DNA from: Shinella lacus
GTDB lineage: Bacteria > Pseudomonadota > Alphaproteobacteria > Rhizobiales > Rhizobiaceae
NCBI RefSeq assembly: GCF_010994755.1
Contig: NZ_WHSB02000007.1
Span: 62,001 to 126,000, forward strand
DNA length: 64,000 nt
Direction: 5' to 3'
The notes under the pieces were generated by a model, which was not told the origin of the DNA, did not search any database, and worked only from the letters and a program-made list of their open reading frames with translations. Every line of letters starts with the position of its first letter. Position 1 is the stretch's first letter. Below are positions 10,394-19,600 of this stretch, one piece after another. The position numbers were made by a program, and so were the translations under genes.

Positions 10394-12286
10394 GTGGCAA
10401 CGACGACGAAGAAGACGGTTTCGGCCGACAGCAGCAATCCCTTCCACACGCTGGTGAACCTCTGGCCCTATATGTGGCCGTCCGACCGGCCGGACCTGAA
10501 GATGCGCGTCATCTGGGCGTCGGTCTTCCTGCTCTTGTCCAAGGTCGTGCTGCTGCTCGTGCCCTATTTCTTCAAATGGGCGACCGATGCGTTGAACGGC
10601 AAGGCGGATGCGGTCGCCCTGCTGCCGGCCTTCCTGCTCGGCGCCGTCATGCTGGTGCTCGCCTATAACGGTGCGCGCATCCTGCAAGCCGGCCTCAACC
10701 AGCTGCGCGACGCGCTCTTCGCCAGCGTCGGGCAATATGCCGTGCGCCAGCTCGCCTACCGTACCTTCGTGCACCTGCATCGTCTGTCGCTGCGCTTCCA
10801 TCTGGAGCGGCGCACCGGCGGCCTGTCGCGCGTCATCGAGCGCGGCACCAAGGGCATCGAGACGATCGTGCGCTTCACGATCCTCAACAGCATCCCGACC
10901 TTCATCGAATTCCTTCTGACCGCCGCCATCTTCTGGTGGGGCTACGGCTTCGATTATCTGGTCGTCACTGCCATCACCGTCTGTCTCTACATCTGGTTCA
11001 CAGTTCGCGCGAGCGACTGGCGCATCTCCATCCGCCGCTCGATGAACGACAGCGACACGGAAGCCAACACCAAGGCGATCGACTCGCTCCTGAACTTCGA
11101 GACCGTCAAATATTTCGGCAACGAGGAGATGGAGGCGCGCCGCTTCGACCAGTCGATGGAGCGCTACGAGAAGGCGGCCACCCAGGTCTGGACCTCGCTC
11201 GGCTGGCTCAACTTCGGCCAGGCGTTGATCTTCGGCGTCGGCATGGCGGTCATGATGGCGCTGTCGGCGATGGCCGTGCAGCGCGGGGAACAGACGGTCG
11301 GCGATTTCGTCTTCATCAATGCGATGCTGATCCAGCTCGCCATCCCGCTCAATTTCATCGGCTTTGTCTACCGCGAAATCCGCCAGGGCCTGACGGATAT
11401 CGAGCAGATGTTCGATCTGCTGGAAGTCGAGCAGGAGGTGCAGGACAAGCCGGGCGCCGCCGACCTCGTCGTCACCGAGGGCGCGATCTCCTTCAAGGAC
11501 GTGTTTTTCGCCTATGATCCGGCCCGCCCGATCCTCAAGGGCATTTCCTTCGACGTGCCAGCGGGAAAGACCGTGGCCGTCGTCGGTCCGTCCGGGGCAG
11601 GCAAATCGACGCTCTCACGGCTGCTCTACCGCTTCTACGACGTGCAGCAGGGCACGATCACCGTCGACGGCCAGGATGTGCGCGACGTGACCCAGAAGAG
11701 CCTGCGCTCGGTGATCGGCATGGTGCCGCAGGATACGGTGCTGTTCAACGACACGATCGCCTACAACATCCGCTACGGCCGGCCGGGCGCCAGCGACGTG
11801 GAGGTTTCCGCTGCCGCCGAGGCCGCCCAGATCGGTCCCTTCATTCGCCACCTGCCGGAAGGGTTTAGGGCGATGGTCGGCGAGCGCGGGCTGAAGCTTT
11901 CCGGCGGCGAGAAGCAGCGTGTCGCCATTGCCCGCACCATCCTGAAAAGCCCGCCGATCCTCATCCTCGACGAGGCGACCTCGGCGCTCGATACCCGCAC
12001 GGAGCAGGAAATCCAGGCCGCACTCGACGTCGTGTCGAAGAACCGCACCACGCTGGTCATCGCCCACCGCCTCTCCACCGTCATTTCGGCCGACGAGATC
12101 ATCGTGCTGAAGGACGGCGTGATCGCCGAGCGCGGCACCCATGGCGAGCTGATGCAGCGCGACGACGGCCTCTACGCCTCCATGTGGAACCGCCAGCGCG
12201 AGGCGGTGCAGGCCGAGGAACGGCTGAAGCAGGTGCGCGAGAGCGACGATCTCGGCATCGTCGTGCGCCATCCCGCGGCGAGCTGA
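10394..12286 (+). CDS. Atm1-type ABC exporter (fused membrane and ATPase domains)
   Basis: 630-residue half-transporter of the Atm1/HMT1 class, which moves glutathione-linked iron-sulfur or heavy-metal conjugates across the inner membrane. The six-helix ABC domain occupies about 30-330. The ATPase domain has Walker [10 protein letters not shown] at about 398-406, signature LSGGEKQR near 502 and Walker B ILILDEATSALD. ETVKYFGNEEMEARRFD in the membrane domain is typical of the Atm1 subfamily. GTG 10394 is supported by GGAGG a few bases upstream. It ends 4 bp before the convergent VOC gene. Confidence 0.93.
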   Translation: MATTTKKTVSADSSNPFHTLVNLWPYMWPSDRPDLKMRVIWASVFLLLSKVVLLLVPYFFKWATDALNGKADAVALLPAFLLGAVMLVLAYNGARILQAGLNQLRDALFASVGQYAVRQLAYRTFVHLHRLSLRFHLERRTGGLSRVIERGTKGIETIVRFTILNSIPTFIEFLLTAAIFWWGYGFDYLVVTAITVCLYIWFTVRASDWRISIRRSMNDSDTEANTKAIDSLLNFETVKYFGNEEMEARRFDQSMERYEKAATQVWTSLGWLNFGQALIFGVGMAVMMALSAMAVQRGEQTVGDFVFINAMLIQLAIPLNFIGFVYREIRQGLTDIEQMFDLLEVEQEVQDKPGAADLVVTEGAISFKDVFFAYDPARPILKGISFDVPAGKTVAVVGPSGAGKSTLSRLLYRFYDVQQGTITVDGQDVRDVTQKSLRSVIGMVPQDTVLFNDTIAYNIRYGRPGASDVEVSAAAEAAQIGPFIRHLPEGFRAMVGERGLKLSGGEKQRVAIARTILKSPPILILDEATSALDTRTEQEIQAALDVVSKNRTTLVIAHRLSTVISADEIIVLKDGVIAERGTHGELMQRDDGLYASMWNRQREAVQAEERLKQVRESDDLGIVVRHPAAS

Positions 12287-12290
12287 CCCA

Positions 12291-12938
12291 TCAATCGCCG
12301 GGGCCGGCAAACAGGATCAGGTTGCCGTCCGGATCGAGCAGGATGAAGTTGCGTGCGCCCCAGGGCTGCGTCTTCAGCGGCAGGTGGAAGGTGACGCCGG
12401 CCGCCTGGTAATCGAGGAACAACTGCTTGATCGCGGCGGCACTGTCGAGCGTGATCGAGGCCAAGAGCAGCTCCTCGCGGCGGCGGATGTCGCCGACGAA
12501 GACGGGCTCGTCGACGAAGCGCAGGCAGAGCCGCGCGCGGTCGCGCTGGACCACGCCGTAGAATGGCGGGTCGCCATAAGTGAAATCGACGGCAAAGCCG
12601 AGTTTTTCCGTGAAGAAGGCAAGCGAGGCGGGAAAATCGGTGACGTAAAGCACCGGCTCCGCACCGCTGAGAAAGGGCTGTTCGGCTTTCTTTTCGGTCA
12701 TGTCGCTCACGGCGAGGGCTCCTGTCCTGAGCGCCTGCCATCCTTCAAACCCGTTCTGGCGGGCGACAAGCTCCTGTGCATCGGCAAGCGAGAACGGCGC
12801 ATCCAGCACCTCACGATCGGTGAGGGGCCAGAAGCGGGGCAGGGCGGCGCGGATGGCCGCGGCCACCGGATAGTGCCCTTCGCGATGCCAGCGCAGATAT
12901 TGCTTGGCCTGCTTCTTGAGGTTTTCGAGGTTGGGCAT
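12291..12938 (-). CDS. VOC (glyoxalase/bleomycin-resistance fold) protein with N-terminal helical extension
   Basis: 215-residue protein. Residues 1 to about 75 form a charged helical module beginning MPNLENLKKQAKQYLRWHREG. From about 90 on there is a VOC domain with VLYVTDFPASLAFFTEKLGF and a C-terminal ARNFILLDPDGNLILFAGP, the usual metal/substrate strand. VOC proteins include lyases, dioxygenases and drug-binding proteins; the substrate cannot be told. The start is the ATG complementary to 12936-12938; the longer open frame upstream is not protein-like. It converges with the ABC exporter with no terminator in the 4-bp gap. Confidence 0.85.
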   Translation of the reverse strand: MPNLENLKKQAKQYLRWHREGHYPVAAAIRAALPRFWPLTDREVLDAPFSLADAQELVARQNGFEGWQALRTGALAVSDMTEKKAEQPFLSGAEPVLYVTDFPASLAFFTEKLGFAVDFTYGDPPFYGVVQRDRARLCLRFVDEPVFVGDIRRREELLLASITLDSAAAIKQLFLDYQAAGVTFHLPLKTQPWGARNFILLDPDGNLILFAGPGD

Positions 12939-13092
12939 GGGCGCAGCTACGGTTTCGGTTCGAAGGTGGGCATTGCCCCTTCGGCCCTTGCCGATGCGCC
13001 CTACAGCAACGCGAAAATTTTGCCCCTGTTGATCAAAGCTTGTCAACACCAAGTTAGAAGGTGAGGCGCATGATGGATTGCGGAGGTCGATG

Positions 13093-13602
13093 ATGGACAC
13101 GATCGGCGAAGACGGCCTGTTCCGGCACCCCGTTCCGGTGCCCTTCGCGCTGCGCCTGTTTCTTGTCCTCGCCGGCCTTTTCGTCGTAACCGTCGCGACC
13201 TGGGAGCTGCATCCCGGCGTCTGGCCGCCCAACATCACCAGCCCCTTCTTCTTCTTTCTCATTCTGGGCGCCTGGTCGGTCGGCGGGCCGGTGGCCTGGG
13301 CCGGGCTGAATGGCGCGGCCGGGCTGTGGATCGTCGGGCCGGGCCGCATCACCATTGAGCGCAAGCGGCCGTTCCTGAAGCTTCGGCGCGACACCTTCGG
13401 CGAGAACGACGACATGCACCTGGAGGTGGTCGAGGTGGAGGCGATGGAGGGGGATTCGACCTGGGCCGTCATCCTGAGCGCCGCGGACGGCCGGCGCTTC
13501 GAGACGCGCGAATTTCGCACGCGCGCGGCGGCCGAGCGGCTGCTGAAGCGCATCGAGACGGCGTTTGCCGCCACGGAACCTTTGAAACCCCGGCGGGATT
13601 GA
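13093..13602 (+). CDS. Unrecognised two-helix membrane protein
   Basis: About 169 residues. Two hydrophobic helices lie in the N-terminal half: ALRLFLVLAGLFVVTVATW, then SPFFFFLILGAWSVGGPVAWAG. A soluble, charged C-terminal half includes GRITIERKRPFLKLRRDTFGE. The layout resembles small PH-like or DUF membrane proteins, but I cannot name a family. ATG 13093 is favoured over ATG 13090 because GGAGG at 13082-13086 then has six-base spacing. It stands alone about 110 bp upstream of psd. The function is unknown. Confidence 0.7.
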   Translation: MDTIGEDGLFRHPVPVPFALRLFLVLAGLFVVTVATWELHPGVWPPNITSPFFFFLILGAWSVGGPVAWAGLNGAAGLWIVGPGRITIERKRPFLKLRRDTFGENDDMHLEVVEVEAMEGDSTWAVILSAADGRRFETREFRTRAAAERLLKRIETAFAATEPLKPRRD

Positions 13603-13710
13603 CGTGAGGCAGGCGCAGGGCGCGGCTGGGGGCTATTCGCCACGCCGCATTGCTCCCGCCCTCGTTTCACGCTAGGTCCATGGCGTGAAAACAGCAGGAG
13701 ATGTCGGAAG

Positions 13711-14409
13711 ATGAGTTTGGTCGATACGATACGCAGCACCCTGGTCCCGATCCACCGGGAGGGCTGGAAGTTCGTGGCCGGCTTCTTCGTCGCCTCGCTG
13801 CTGCTGGGTGCCGCCTGGGAGCCGCTGATGTGGATCGGCTTCATCCTCACGGCCTGGTGCGCCTATTTCTTCCGCGATCCCGAGCGCATGACGCCGCAGG
13901 ACGACGACCTCGTCATCAGTCCGGCGGATGGCCGCGTCTCGGCGGTCGCCATGGTGACGCCGCCCTCCGAGCTGGAGCTCGGCGACCAGCCGATGATGCG
14001 CATCTCCGTCTTCATGAATGTCTTCAACTGCCATGTGAACCGCGCGCCCATGCGCGGCCGCGTCTCGCGCGTCGCCTATCGCGCCGGCAAATTCCTCAAT
14101 GCCGACCTCGACAAGGCGAGCCAGGAGAACGAGCGCAACGGCCTCGTCATCGAGACGGCGCATGGCCAGATCGGCGTTGTGCAGATCGCCGGCCTCGTCG
14201 CGCGGCGCATCCTGTGCTGGACCGTGATGAACGACAGCCTGGAGGCCGGCGAACGTTTCGGCCTCATCCGCTTCGGCTCGCGTCTCGATGTCTTCCTGCC
14301 GGCAGGCGCCGAGCCGCGCGTCAGCGTCGGCCAGATGGCCATCGCCGGTGAGACGGTGCTGGCGGAATTCGGTTCGGCAAAGGGGCCGGTGATTAGCCGC
14401 CGCGGTTGA
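13711..14409 (+). CDS. psd: Phosphatidylserine decarboxylase proenzyme
   Basis: 232-residue short-form, archaeal/rhizobial-type Psd that makes phosphatidylethanolamine at the inner membrane. Two N-terminal hydrophobic segments precede FFRDPER and ISPADGRVS. The self-cleavage site that yields the pyruvoyl group is Gly189-Ser190 in [10 protein letters not shown]. Conserved [13 protein letters not shown] is also present. A GGAAG stands just before ATG 13711. It lies 85 bp upstream of pssA, which makes its substrate, so the two form the expected lipid operon. Confidence 0.96.
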   Translation: MSLVDTIRSTLVPIHREGWKFVAGFFVASLLLGAAWEPLMWIGFILTAWCAYFFRDPERMTPQDDDLVISPADGRVSAVAMVTPPSELELGDQPMMRISVFMNVFNCHVNRAPMRGRVSRVAYRAGKFLNADLDKASQENERNGLVIETAHGQIGVVQIAGLVARRILCWTVMNDSLEAGERFGLIRFGSRLDVFLPAGAEPRVSVGQMAIAGETVLAEFGSAKGPVISRRG

Positions 14410-14494
14410 GACCGCGCGATTGACCATTGGCAGTTGTGGCTTATCTAGCACTGTGACAGCCGCCCGCAGACGAGAGAGAACGAAGCGAAAAGAG

Positions 14495-15346
14495 ATGGAC
14501 ACACCCTTTCCGCCCTATGAGCCGAATGGCCCGAACGACGAGGCTCGCGGCCCGCGCCTGCGTGAAATCCCGCTGCGCATCATCATCCCCAACGTCATCA
14601 CGGTTCTCGCCATCTGCGCCGGCCTGACGGGCATCCGGCTCGCCTTCGAGAACCGTTACGAGCTCGCCGTCGGCATGGTGCTGCTCGCCGCCTTCCTCGA
14701 TGGCATCGACGGGCGCATCGCGCGCCTCCTGAAGGCGACCTCGAAATTTGGCGGCCAGATGGATTCGCTGGCCGATATCGTCAATTTCGGCGTGGCCCCG
14801 GCGCTGGTGCTCTACGTCTTCATTCTCGACCAGGCGCGCTCCTTCGGCTGGATCGCGGCGCTGATCTACGCGATCGCCGCGGGCCTGCGCCTTGCGCGCT
14901 TCAACGTCATGGCCGAGCGCGAGACCAAGGCGAAGTGGCAGACGGAATATTTCGTCGGCGTGCCGGCGCCGGCGGGCGCCATGCTGGTGCTGCTGCCGGT
15001 CTATCTCGGTTTCCTCGGCATCGCGCCGAGCCCGCTCTTCGGCTTCCTGGCGTCCGGTTACACCGTGCTGATCGGCTTCCTGCTGGTGAGCCGCCTGCCG
15101 GTCTGGTCGGGCAAGTCGGAAGGCAGCCGCATCCGCCGCGATCTCGTGCTGCCGGCGATCCTGCTCGTCGTGCTCTATGTCGCGACCCTGATGAGCTTCA
15201 CCTGGGAAACCATGGTGGTGACGGTCGTCGGCTATCTCGCGACCTTGCCCTTCGGCGCGCGCTCCTGGAAGCGCAAATATGGCGGTTGGTCGGCGCCCAC
15301 CACCCATGGCGCCAGCGAATTCCCGGAAGAAACGGACGGCCACTAA
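14495..15346 (+). CDS. pssA: CDP-diacylglycerol-serine O-phosphatidyltransferase
   Basis: 283-residue integral membrane enzyme that makes phosphatidylserine from CDP-diacylglycerol and serine. The CDP-alcohol phosphotransferase motif spans DGIDGRIAR and GGQMDSLADIVNFG, supplying the conserved Asp residues. About seven to eight hydrophobic helices follow. The ATG at 14495 after AGAGAGAA and GAAGCGAAAAGAG is preferred; the upstream in-frame codons are not conserved-looking. It is downstream of psd and ends at a strong terminator. Confidence 0.95.
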   Translation: MDTPFPPYEPNGPNDEARGPRLREIPLRIIIPNVITVLAICAGLTGIRLAFENRYELAVGMVLLAAFLDGIDGRIARLLKATSKFGGQMDSLADIVNFGVAPALVLYVFILDQARSFGWIAALIYAIAAGLRLARFNVMAERETKAKWQTEYFVGVPAPAGAMLVLLPVYLGFLGIAPSPLFGFLASGYTVLIGFLLVSRLPVWSGKSEGSRIRRDLVLPAILLVVLYVATLMSFTWETMVVTVVGYLATLPFGARSWKRKYGGWSAPTTHGASEFPEETDGH

Positions 15347-15380
15347 ACCCTCGCTATCACATCCGCGTGAACCCCGTGAA

Positions 15381-15418
15381 AGCCCTGTCTACAGCTTGTG
15401 GACAGGGCTTGATTTTTT
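15381..15418 (+). terminator. Rho-independent terminator after pssA
   Basis: AGCCCTGTC at 15381-15389 pairs with GACAGGGCT at 15401-15409 around an 11-base loop, followed by GATTTTTT. It ends the psd-pssA unit and insulates the marR operon downstream. Confidence 0.88.
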
Positions 15419-15434
15419 ATTGCAGGTCGACTAA

Positions 15435-15480
15435 CTAGCAAACAAATAGATAGCAAGCTAATAGTAGTTGGACTAGCAAG
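15435..15480. promoter_or_regulatory. Candidate MarR operator cluster (three TAGCAA boxes)
   Basis: TAGCAA occurs at 15436-15441, 15451-15456 and 15474-15479. The middle copy has inverted arms TAGC/GCTA (TAGCAAGCTA), and the outer copies are preceded by C. This AT-rich block directly abuts the marR start, where promoters and autorepressor sites of MarR regulators sit. Binding is inferred from position and repetition only. Confidence 0.5.
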
Positions 15481-15936
15481 ATGAACGCTACCGATCCTCG
15501 CGAACGCCTCCTCGACGACCTGTCCCGGGTGCAGCGCAAGATGCGCGCGCTGTTTGATGCCCGGGTGAAGGAGAGGGGGCTGACGCTGCCCCGCGCCCGA
15601 GCGCTCCTCATCCTCGGCCGCGGCGTGAACCTCAACCAGCGTGAACTGGCCGACGAGCTCGACATCGAGACGCCGACGCTGGTGCGCCTGCTCGACGGCA
15701 TGGAAAAGCAGGGTTTCATCGAGCGCCAGTCGGTCGAGGGCGACCGCCGCGCCAAGCAGATCGCCATGACGCCCCACGGCGCCAAGGTCGCCGAAGAGGT
15801 GCTGGACCTTGCGCGCTCGCTGCGCGCCGACGTGCTGAAGAGCATCTCTGCCAGCGAGATGTCGACGACCGTCAAGGTCTTTGCCGCCATGTCGGAAAAC
15901 ATCGCCAAGAGCTGTCGGGAAAGCGTCGAGGCATGA
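15481..15936 (+). CDS. MarR-family transcriptional regulator
   Basis: 151-residue winged-helix regulator. The recognition region is LNQRELADELDIETPTLVRLLDGMEKQGFIER followed by the wing VEGDRRAKQIAMT, which is characteristic of MarR proteins. The long terminal helices should form the dimer. Its stop overlaps the ATG of the MFS pump, so it is the first gene of an efflux operon. It probably represses that operon and is released by a small-molecule ligand. Confidence 0.94.
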   Translation: MNATDPRERLLDDLSRVQRKMRALFDARVKERGLTLPRARALLILGRGVNLNQRELADELDIETPTLVRLLDGMEKQGFIERQSVEGDRRAKQIAMTPHGAKVAEEVLDLARSLRADVLKSISASEMSTTVKVFAAMSENIAKSCRESVEA

Positions 15937-17618
15937 GCAGCGTTCCCGCCACCGAGGCGCGCGGGACAGAGGACGAGCCGCAGGAGCCAGTCGAGGAGCA
16001 ACCCGTCGAGGCGGCGCCAGTCCCGCCGCCGGCTCCAGCCCCCATGGCCCCGCCGCGTGCGGCAGCCTATATGGCGGCCTCGACGCTGCTGGCCATGACC
16101 CAGGGTTTCGGCCTGAACCTCGTCGCCGCCAATATTCCCCAGCTCCAGGGGCCGCTGGGTGCCACGAGCACGGAAGCGGTCTGGCTGATCGCGGCCTATA
16201 TGGCGCCCAATGCCTCGCTGTCGCTGGCGCTGATCAAGATCCGCAACCAGTATGGCCTTCGCCCCTTTGCCGAGCTCGGCATCGCCGTCTTCCTCGTCGT
16301 CTCGGTGCTGCACATCTTCATCACGGACCTGCAATCCGCCATCGTGCTGCGCTTCTTCGCCGGCATCGCGGCCGCACCGCTGTCCTCGCTCGGCTTTCTC
16401 TACATGCTCGAAGCCTTCTCGCCGGCGCGCAAGCTGACGGTCGGCATCTCGCTGGCGCTCACCAATATCGGGCTTGCCGCGCCGCTGACCCGGCTGATTT
16501 CGCCGGCACTCATCGATCTCGGCGGGGTGCGGGCGCTCTTGCAGTTCGAGGTGGCGCTGGCCATGCTGTCCTTCGCCGCCATCTATCTCCTGCCGCTGAC
16601 CGCGCCGCCGCGGGTAAAAGTCATCGAGAAGCTCGATATCGTCAGCTACCTGTTCATCGCCTTCGGGTTTGGCGCCGGCGCGGTCGTGCTCGTCACCGGG
16701 CGCACTTACTGGTGGCTGGAGGCGCAGTGGATCGGCGAACTGCTGGTGGTGATGGTCGTAGCACTCACCATCGCCGCGGTGATCGAGCTCAACCGCAAGA
16801 CGCCGCTCATCGACCTGCGCTGGCTGTTCAGCCGCGAGATCCTGCACTTCGCCGGTGTCCTGATCCTCTTCCGCCTGATGCTCGCCGAACAGACCGCGGT
16901 CGCCGGCAATTTCTTCCAGATCACCGGGCTCCTGAACGACCAGCTTATAGGCCTCTATGGTGTCACAGCGCTCGCCACCATTGCCGGCGGCCTCGTCTGT
17001 GCGGCCGTGCTGAAACCCGGTCGGGAGCCGGGCCTCCACATGGTCGCGCTGATGCTGATCGGCGTCGGCGCCTATCTGGACAGCCATGCGACGAACCTGA
17101 CGCGGCCCGAGCAGATGTATTGGAGCCAGGCGATGATCGCCGCCGGCGGCAGCCTGTTCCTGCCGCCTGCCATCGCCTCCGGCTTCACGCTGGCGCTGCG
17201 CAAGGGGCCGCAATATATCCTGAGCTTCATCGTCGTCTTCCTGGTGACGCAGAGCCTCGGCGGCCTTGCCGGTTCGGCGCTCTTCGGCTCCTTCATCACG
17301 CTGCGCGAAAAATTCCACTCGAATATCCTCGCCGAGGCGATGACGCTGGCCGATCCGCTGGTCGCGGCCCGCGTCTCGCAGCTGTCCGCCGCCTATGGCC
17401 GCACGATCGTCGATAGCGCGGTGCTGAAGGCGGAAGGCGTGGCGCTGCTCAGCCAGCAGGTGACGCGCGAGGCCAATGTGCTCGCCCACAACGATGCGTT
17501 CTTCGTCATCGCGCTCTTGGCCGTGGGCGCTGCGGCCGCCCTTGCCATCCACCTGCTTACCGTTCGTATCAGAGAGGCTATTGCGCGCGACCGCGAGCAA
17601 GCGGCCGTTGAAGGTTGA
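15933..17618 (+). CDS. EmrB/QacA-type MFS multidrug efflux permease (DHA2, 14 helices)
   Basis: 561-residue inner-membrane proton-driven exporter. A proline- and acid-rich cytoplasmic tail of about 45 residues precedes the first helix. Around 14 hydrophobic segments follow, the size and layout of the DHA2 family. It begins in an ATGA overlap with marR and ends at the emrA-like gene. The partner adaptor supports an EmrAB-type tripartite pump. Export substrates cannot be deduced. Confidence 0.9.
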   Translation: MSSVPATEARGTEDEPQEPVEEQPVEAAPVPPPAPAPMAPPRAAAYMAASTLLAMTQGFGLNLVAANIPQLQGPLGATSTEAVWLIAAYMAPNASLSLALIKIRNQYGLRPFAELGIAVFLVVSVLHIFITDLQSAIVLRFFAGIAAAPLSSLGFLYMLEAFSPARKLTVGISLALTNIGLAAPLTRLISPALIDLGGVRALLQFEVALAMLSFAAIYLLPLTAPPRVKVIEKLDIVSYLFIAFGFGAGAVVLVTGRTYWWLEAQWIGELLVVMVVALTIAAVIELNRKTPLIDLRWLFSREILHFAGVLILFRLMLAEQTAVAGNFFQITGLLNDQLIGLYGVTALATIAGGLVCAAVLKPGREPGLHMVALMLIGVGAYLDSHATNLTRPEQMYWSQAMIAAGGSLFLPPAIASGFTLALRKGPQYILSFIVVFLVTQSLGGLAGSALFGSFITLREKFHSNILAEAMTLADPLVAARVSQLSAAYGRTIVDSAVLKAEGVALLSQQVTREANVLAHNDAFFVIALLAVGAAAALAIHLLTVRIREAIARDREQAAVEG

Positions 17619-17623
17619 CCGAC

Positions 17624-18661
17624 ATGAAGACTTATATCCGCCACACAGCCACCGCACTCGCCGTTCTTCTCGGCATCGCCGGCCTCGTCGCCGTGCTCTA
17701 CGCCTGGCACCTGCCGCCCTTTTCGAGCGAGGTCCAGACGACGGACAATGCCTATGTGCGCGGCTACGTGACGCTGATCAGCCCGCAATTGAGCGGCTAT
17801 GTCACGGATGTGCCGGTCAAGGACTACGAGACGGTCAAGGCCGGCGCGGTGCTCGCACGCCTCGACGACCGCATCTACCGCCAGAAGGTCGAGCAGGCCA
17901 ATGCCACGCTCGCCACCCAGAAGGCAGCGCTTGCCAATTCCGTTCAGCAGGAAAACGCCGCCAAGGCGCGCATCGGCGCCAGCGACGCCGCCCTCGACAG
18001 CGCGCGCTTCGCCAAGCGCCGGGCGGAGGAAAACTGGAACCGCATCGAGGAACTGTCCAACAAGGGCATCGCCACCCAGAGCGACCGCGAGCAGAGCCGC
18101 ACCACGCTCGACCAGGCGAACGCCTCCGTCTCGCAGGCCGAGGCGAACCTGGAAGTCTCCAAGCAAGACCTACAGACGATCATCGTCAGCCGGGATTCGC
18201 TGCGCGCCGCCGTGGCGGGCGCGGAAGCCTCGGTGGAGCTTGCCAAGATCGACCTGTCCAACACCAGCATCACGGCGCCGCGCGACGGCGTGGTGGGTGA
18301 GGTGGGCGTCAAGCTCGGCCAGTATGTCGCCGCCGGCACGCAGCTCATGGCCGTCGTGCCGCATGACACCTGGGTCATCGCCAATTTCAAGGAAACCCAG
18401 CTTGCCTATATCCAGCCCGGCCAGAAGGTCGAGGTCAGCGTCGATGCGCTGAAGCACGCCACGCTGACAGGCCACGTCGAACGCTTCTCGCCTGCCGCCG
18501 GCTCGGAGTTCAGCGTCATCAAGCCGGACAACGCCACCGGCAACTTCACCAAGGTCGCCCAGCGCGTGCCGGTCCGCATCGCGATCGACGAGGGGCAGGA
18601 GCTGGCGAAGCACCTGGCGCCGGGGTTGTCGGTGGTGGTGAAGACGGTGGTGGGGGAATAG
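17624..18661 (+). CDS. EmrA/HlyD-type membrane fusion protein
   Basis: 345-residue periplasmic adaptor with one N-terminal helix (about 8-30). The biotinyl-lipoyl half-motif TDNAYVRGYVTLISPQLSGYV comes next, then a long alpha-helical hairpin (about 95-205) and beta-barrel segments. ITAPRDGVVGEVGVKLGQYV marks the second lipoyl half. I choose ATG 17624, with AAGG nine bases upstream; a TTG at 17615 overlapping the MFS stop is an alternative. It should bridge the MFS pump to an outer-membrane channel encoded elsewhere. Confidence 0.92.
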   Translation: MKTYIRHTATALAVLLGIAGLVAVLYAWHLPPFSSEVQTTDNAYVRGYVTLISPQLSGYVTDVPVKDYETVKAGAVLARLDDRIYRQKVEQANATLATQKAALANSVQQENAAKARIGASDAALDSARFAKRRAEENWNRIEELSNKGIATQSDREQSRTTLDQANASVSQAEANLEVSKQDLQTIIVSRDSLRAAVAGAEASVELAKIDLSNTSITAPRDGVVGEVGVKLGQYVAAGTQLMAVVPHDTWVIANFKETQLAYIQPGQKVEVSVDALKHATLTGHVERFSPAAGSEFSVIKPDNATGNFTKVAQRVPVRIAIDEGQELAKHLAPGLSVVVKTVVGE

Positions 18662-18676
18662 GCGGGTCGCCTGGCA

Positions 18677-18834
18677 CACCCCCCTCTGTCCTGCCGGACA
18701 TCTCCCCCACAAGGAGGGAGATCGGCAAGAGGCAAAAACATTGTTCAATCAGCGACGTTGAAGATGGGCGAAGCCGCCACCCCATCCAATCTCCCCCCTT
18801 GTGGGGGAGATGCCCGGCAGGGCAGAGGGGGGTG
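18677..18834. repeat. RIME-like inverted-repeat intergenic element, copy 1
   Basis: A 158-bp element bounded by near-perfect inverted repeats of about 32 bp: left end CACCCCCCTCTG with CCGGACATCTCCCCC, right end GGGGGAGATGCCCGG with CAGAGGGGGGTG. A second internal arm pair is present. The copy at 41605-41761 has the same orientation and a closely similar core. It resembles rhizobial intergenic mosaic elements (RIME-type). It has no coding capacity and lies between the converging emrA-like and SDR genes. Confidence 0.8.
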
Positions 18835-18848
18835 AAGCCCTCAACGCA

Positions 18849-19589
18849 TCACTCCGGCAAACGATAATCCAGCAACCGCCCCTGGCGCATGTCGAACAGC
18901 TTGCCCGTCTCGGCAAAATCGCGTGCCACCAGCGGCAGGATGGCCTTCGCCACTTCCGACGGGTGCTGCACCGTCATCGGGTCTTCGCCGGGGATCGCCT
19001 GGGCGCGCATCGCGGTGCGGGTGCCGCCGGGGTCGAAGGAGGTGATGCGCAGCGCGGTGCGCTGCGTCTCGGCGGCCCAGGTGCGGGCCAGCGCCTCGAC
19101 GGCGGCCTTGGAGGCCGAGTAAGGCCCCCAGAAGGGCTTGCACTTGTGCGCGGCGCTCGACGACAGCACGACGGCGCGGCCGGCATCCGACTTCAAGAGC
19201 AACGGCTCGACCGAGCGGATAAGGCGCCAGGTCGAAGTGACGTTGATCGCCATGACCTTCTCGAAGACCTTGGCCTCGACATGGCCGATCGGCGAGATCA
19301 CGCCGAGGATGCCGGCATTCGCCACGAGGATGTCGAGCTTGCCCCAGCGCTCGAAGATCGAGCCGCCGAGCTTGTCGATCGCCGGCATGTCGGTGAGGTC
19401 GAAGGGCACGAGGGTCGCGCTGCCGCCGACGGCCTTGATCGCATCGTCCAGCTCTTCCAGCCCGCCGACGGTGCGCGCGCATGCGATGACATGGGCGCCG
19501 GCTTTCGCGAGTTCGAGGGCGGTGAAATAGCCGATACCGCGCGACGCGCCGGTGACCAGCGCGATGCGGTCTTTCAGGTCGATGCTCAT
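18849..19589 (-). CDS. Short-chain dehydrogenase/reductase (SDR)
   Basis: 246-residue classical SDR, an NAD(P)-dependent oxidoreductase. TGASRGIG at about 14-21 binds the cofactor, and NAG is present in VANAGILG. The catalytic set is the Ser in VVLSSSAA plus YSASK (Tyr-Lys). Cofactor preference and substrate cannot be read from sequence. It follows purF by 11 bp on the same strand and is probably cotranscribed, an arrangement recurrent in rhizobia whose metabolic reason is unclear. Confidence 0.93.
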   Translation of the reverse strand: MSIDLKDRIALVTGASRGIGYFTALELAKAGAHVIACARTVGGLEELDDAIKAVGGSATLVPFDLTDMPAIDKLGGSIFERWGKLDILVANAGILGVISPIGHVEAKVFEKVMAINVTSTWRLIRSVEPLLLKSDAGRAVVLSSSAAHKCKPFWGPYSASKAAVEALARTWAAETQRTALRITSFDPGGTRTAMRAQAIPGEDPMTVQHPSEVAKAILPLVARDFAETGKLFDMRQGRLLDYRLPE

Positions 19590-19600
19590 GCTGCTGTCAA

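Noticed and set aside
12939-13850. Long N-terminal extension of the VOC protein
   Set aside because: It is antisense to the membrane protein gene at 13093-13602 and has no conserved character; the VOC gene starts at 12938.
15435-17657. 740-codon open frame antisense to marR and the MFS gene
   Set aside because: Composition is a codon-bias shadow; the plus-strand genes show intact families and overlapping operon junctions.
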